Shown: positions 61,338 to 64,000 of the stretch, piece by piece
Layout: each line of letters opens with the position of its first letter
How positions within the stretch are numbered: position 1 is the first letter of the stretch
Source of the DNA: Flavobacterium crocinum
Lineage (GTDB): Bacteria; Bacteroidota; Bacteroidia; Flavobacteriales; Flavobacteriaceae
Direction: 5' to 3'
Assembly: GCF_003122385.1 (NCBI RefSeq)
Contig: NZ_CP029255.1
Location: 186,001 to 250,000, forward strand
Length of the DNA stretch: 64,000 nt
The notes under the pieces: model-generated
Told to the model about the DNA's origin: nothing
Seen by the model: the letters and a program-made list of their open reading frames with translations, nothing else
The model's database searches: none
Made by a program: the position numbers and the translations under genes

Positions 61338-64000
61338 TTAATTCTTTTTCTTTGTAGCAAAATTTTGGAATTTATACTGCAATGAAAACATAATGTACCG
61401 TTTCAGAACCGTGTTTTCAGAATCTACAACAGAGGTTGGTGTAATGCTTCTGGAAGTACTCTGATTTTGATCCAGCAAGTCATAAACCTTTGCTTTAAGC
61501 GTAAATTTATCATCAGCAAATTTATAAGACAAACTGGTATTCCATAAGTAAAAGTCTTTTTTATAGGGACCTGAAAGATTAGAATTGTAAGTATATCCAA
61601 AATCATTTCCTAAAACCCATTTCTTCCAGATAAAGTTCGTCATTTCTACTTTAAAATTGTGTGTTGTGTTTGATGCAGAACTTATAGAGCTATTATTATA
61701 TCGTGTATCATTAAAGGCAAATTCATAAGATGGTTTTATACTTAAAAACTCGCCATAATCATAAGATAATTGCAGATAAGGTACAAGGCTTAACATTTTT
61801 GCGGTATATAATTCGCTATTTGTAAAACCTTTATCTAAAGTATACATAACACGTCCTCCAAAACGAAAACCGTAAGTATTCGAATCCTTTTTTATCGACT
61901 TACTCCATTCTGAACCTAAACTACTATTGCTGGTTCCGGATACATTATCATACGTTATGATTTGCTGACCTGCCGAATTATATTTTGATGCCGAAACAAT
62001 CTGATTATTGTTAAAAACTAAGTTTCCATATAGATAAAAACCTGAATGTGATTGATAATCATAATCCGAAAAAGTAAAATAAACAGTATTGGAAGTAGAA
62101 GCTTTCAAATCCGGATTTCCAATTCTTGTCACTAATGGATTATCCAAATTATTAACCGGCAGAATCTGAAAATCTTTCGGAATAGTAAACCATCGCTCAT
62201 AAAATAAATAGATTGCCTTTGATTTATTAAATCGATAATTCAAATTAAATGTTCCATCTGGAAAAACATAATTCTTGTTCAAATTGGTGGCAACATTTTC
62301 ATAAAGAGCATTATTTTGAGCTTTCACGAAATAAGTTCCGGTGTGTAAACTAAAAAAGAATTTCTTTTTATTAATACTAAATCCTACTTTGGGATTAACC
62401 TGAAATCGATTAGAAAAATTATAATTACTTAGGGAATCAATCAAATTCATTCCAGCGTTATTACGGTCAAATGTTTTTTTATCATCGCTCGTTTTTTCCC
62501 AATCTGTTTTTAAACTAAAATTAAAACTTAAAGAATCTGTAACGGGTTCTGAATATCGGATAGAGCTTGTGTAATAATCTTTCTTATTACTTGTTTTTAC
62601 ATTTTGATTTCTAATATCATCTGGATTGCTCCCCTGAGCATATTTTGTAGAAGATTCTATAATCGAACTGGCATCGTTTTTTGAGTTTTCATTAAAGAAA
62701 TTAACCGCAAAAAATCTGCCTTTTCTCTTTCCTTTGGTAAAAAGATTAATGTAATTTTTAAAATTAGAATTATCACTTTCATTTACATTATAAGAGTCGG
62801 TTGTGTTGACCAATTGTCCATTCTCATCTGTAGTTTTTCTAAAATAATTATTCGTTGCCGTAGTGGTTCCCATTTCAACTTTTGGCGAAATCATAATTTT
62901 TGTTTTCGGCGTAATATCATACTCTAAGTTAAAATCGGCATTGTGTTTATTCGAATCGTTATTTGACTTAGAAACCGACTCTGACAATAAAGAACCCGTT
63001 GGCAATAAAGTAAGTTCTGTCGTTCGGTTATTATTCTCAGAATTTGAATTGTTGAAATAATAATTCCCGTTAAACTTGCTTCCTTTAAACCATTCGTCGG
63101 CATAATTCAATCCAATTAAATTCGATTTAATTATTCCGGGTCCTCTTCCAATTACCGGCGCCCTGGAACCAGAATTTCGTCCGCCACCCATATTATCAAA
63201 AACTTCATCCATAGAAAAGCCTGTTGCATTTATATTATTAGAAGAAGCCAGAAAACTAATGCGTCTTTTTTCTTTAAAATAACTCAGCAAAGCACTGCTC
63301 TCATAACGTTCAGAACTTCCGTAACCGCCCATTATTTTCCCAAAAAAACCTTTGTCTTTTTCTTTTTCTATAGTCAGATTGATAGTAGAATTATTAGAAG
63401 TAGAAGCCTCTTTAGTAAATTCCTGTTCTTTGGTTTTGGTATCTGAAACCTGTATTTTTTTAATGATCTCAGCCGGAAGATTTTGAAGTGCAACCTTTCC
63501 GTCTTCGCCAAAAAAAGGCTTCCCATTAACCAGTATTTGGTTCACTTCTTTACCATTCACCATTATTTTCTTATCGGCATCAATGGTAACTCCCGGTAAT
63601 TGTTTTAACAAAGCTTCGACGTTGGCATCGGGGCGTATTTTAAACGACGAAGCGTTATACTCCAGAGTATCTTTCTTGGCCCGAACCGGAGGTGCTTCGT
63701 TTTTTATAACTACTTCAAGCAATTTATTTTCGTACTCTAAAAGTTTTAAAATCCCCAAATCCGTATTTTGTGTCAGCTTTTCAAAATTTTTAGAAAAATC
63801 CTGATACCCTTGTCCTGATATTTTTAAAATGACATTTTGAGGAATTGGTTTGATTTGTAATTTGAAGAAACCATTTTTGTCAGTAAGCGCATACTCTACA
63901 ACTGAAGAATCTTTTGGATGAATCAGATATACAGTTGCGGATTCAATTGGGGCTAATTTTTCGGTAACGATTTTACCATTAATTACAATACTTTTTTGTG
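61338..64000 (-). CDS. TonB-dependent outer-membrane beta-barrel protein (partial, 5' end beyond window)
   Basis: The frame is open from the stop at 61338 to the right edge, giving about 886 residues without the N-terminus. A carboxypeptidase-like domain opens the visible part (INGKIVTEKLAPIESATVYL, TDKNGFFKLQIKP), followed by a plug with ALLKQLPGVTIDADKKIMVN and VNGKPFFGEDGKVALQNLP, and a large barrel ending in FSLQYKFQNF. The first in-window start-like codon at 63758 is internal and not the true start. No SusD partner is adjacent. It may import a siderophore, peptide or unknown ligand. Confidence 0.93.
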   Translation of the reverse strand, partial: QKSIVINGKIVTEKLAPIESATVYLIHPKDSSVVEYALTDKNGFFKLQIKPIPQNVILKISGQGYQDFSKNFEKLTQNTDLGILKLLEYENKLLEVVIKNEAPPVRAKKDTLEYNASSFKIRPDANVEALLKQLPGVTIDADKKIMVNGKEVNQILVNGKPFFGEDGKVALQNLPAEIIKKIQVSDTKTKEQEFTKEASTSNNSTINLTIEKEKDKGFFGKIMGGYGSSERYESSALLSYFKEKRRISFLASSNNINATGFSMDEVFDNMGGGRNSGSRAPVIGRGPGIIKSNLIGLNYADEWFKGSKFNGNYYFNNSNSENNNRTTELTLLPTGSLLSESVSKSNNDSNKHNADFNLEYDITPKTKIMISPKVEMGTTTATNNYFRKTTDENGQLVNTTDSYNVNESDNSNFKNYINLFTKGKRKGRFFAVNFFNENSKNDASSIIESSTKYAQGSNPDDIRNQNVKTSNKKDYYTSSIRYSEPVTDSLSFNFSLKTDWEKTSDDKKTFDRNNAGMNLIDSLSNYNFSNRFQVNPKVGFSINKKKFFFSLHTGTYFVKAQNNALYENVATNLNKNYVFPDGTFNLNYRFNKSKAIYLFYERWFTIPKDFQILPVNNLDNPLVTRIGNPDLKASTSNTVYFTFSDYDYQSHSGFYLYGNLVFNNNQIVSASKYNSAGQQIITYDNVSGTSNSSLGSEWSKSIKKDSNTYGFRFGGRVMYTLDKGFTNSELYTAKMLSLVPYLQLSYDYGEFLSIKPSYEFAFNDTRYNNSSISSASNTTHNFKVEMTNFIWKKWVLGNDFGYTYNSNLSGPYKKDFYLWNTSLSYKFADDKFTLKAKVYDLLDQNQSTSRSITPTSVVDSENTVLKRYIMFSLQYKFQNFATKKKN

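Noticed and set aside
63758..63760. Start codon of the right-edge outer-membrane protein at 63758
   Set aside because: The frame stays open to 64000 and encodes a conserved carboxypeptidase-like domain, so this codon (TTG) is internal.
1..64000. CRISPR arrays
   Set aside because: No direct repeats of 24-40 bases with unique spacers and no cas genes were found; the short period-7 and period-8 arrays are not CRISPR.

Overview
The window is chromosomal DNA of a low-GC Bacteroidota bacterium, most likely a Flavobacterium (Flavobacteriaceae). The evidence is a SusC/SusD pair, many TAnnTTTG-type -7 promoter boxes instead of sigma70-type boxes, the near absence of Shine-Dalgarno sites, UUG starts, Bacteroidota-specific domains (DUF5683, DUF3347, head-GIN/DUF2807, WbqC) and intergenic inverted repeats of a flavobacterial style. 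The genus is inferred; no marker gene such as 16S rRNA is present.

Layout. 1-4600: a SusD (cut by the left edge) and SusC nutrient-uptake pair on the minus strand, with a TGTAATCGATTACA palindrome directly after the -7 box. 4900-7100: an AraJ-like MFS exporter divergent from an AraC regulator. 7100-14700: a copper/heavy-metal island with a secreted Cys/His-rich protein, a DUF3347 protein, an HMA-AraC regulator, a P1B copper ATPase, a multicopper oxidase fused to a CopB-like barrel, a small membrane protein and a tiny exported CC-motif peptide. Two large palindromes flank the ATPase. 14800-22100: an unrecognised gene between two nearly identical terminators, a DUF4442 protein, a PadR/PspC/DUF2807 envelope operon, thioredoxin reductase and tRNA-Pro(TGG). 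22100-24300: a secreted beta-helix protein with an unusually good Shine-Dalgarno site.

24900-30200: a parA-parB-DUF5683-dapB-lepB run (chromosome partition, lysine/peptidoglycan precursor synthesis, signal peptidase) followed by wbqC. 30200-36500, minus strand: mutL, two rhomboid proteases and an EEP-family phosphodiesterase as one operon, then ribH and a TPR membrane protein. 36700-49700: recF, DUF2461, a glycosyltransferase, murB, a PaiB-like protein, a GT2 glycosyltransferase overlapping an ECF-type sigma factor, TonB, a PH-domain protein, two tandem M48 metallopeptidases, lipA and GAPDH. 49700-57900: a TPR hybrid histidine kinase, lpxK behind a YoeB-type toxin-antitoxin pair, a Nif3-like protein with a CT398-like coiled coil, an alpha/beta hydrolase, an antibiotic-biosynthesis-monooxygenase-like protein and an RluF-type pseudouridine synthase. 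57900-64000, minus strand: a LamG lipid-exported protein, a small membrane/winged-helix regulatory operon and an outer-membrane beta-barrel receptor cut by the right edge.

Most genes are conserved housekeeping. The accessory parts are the copper island, the SusCD locus, the beta-helix protein and the toxin-antitoxin pair. The most striking unexplained signals are noncoding: heptad (AYYTRAA) and octad (NNNCWAAG) micro-arrays placed at start or stop codons, a family of GCCACGAATT-type imperfect palindromes at gene ends, a conserved palindromic motif before two genes beside a winged-helix regulator, and probable leaderless transcripts for mutL and rluF.
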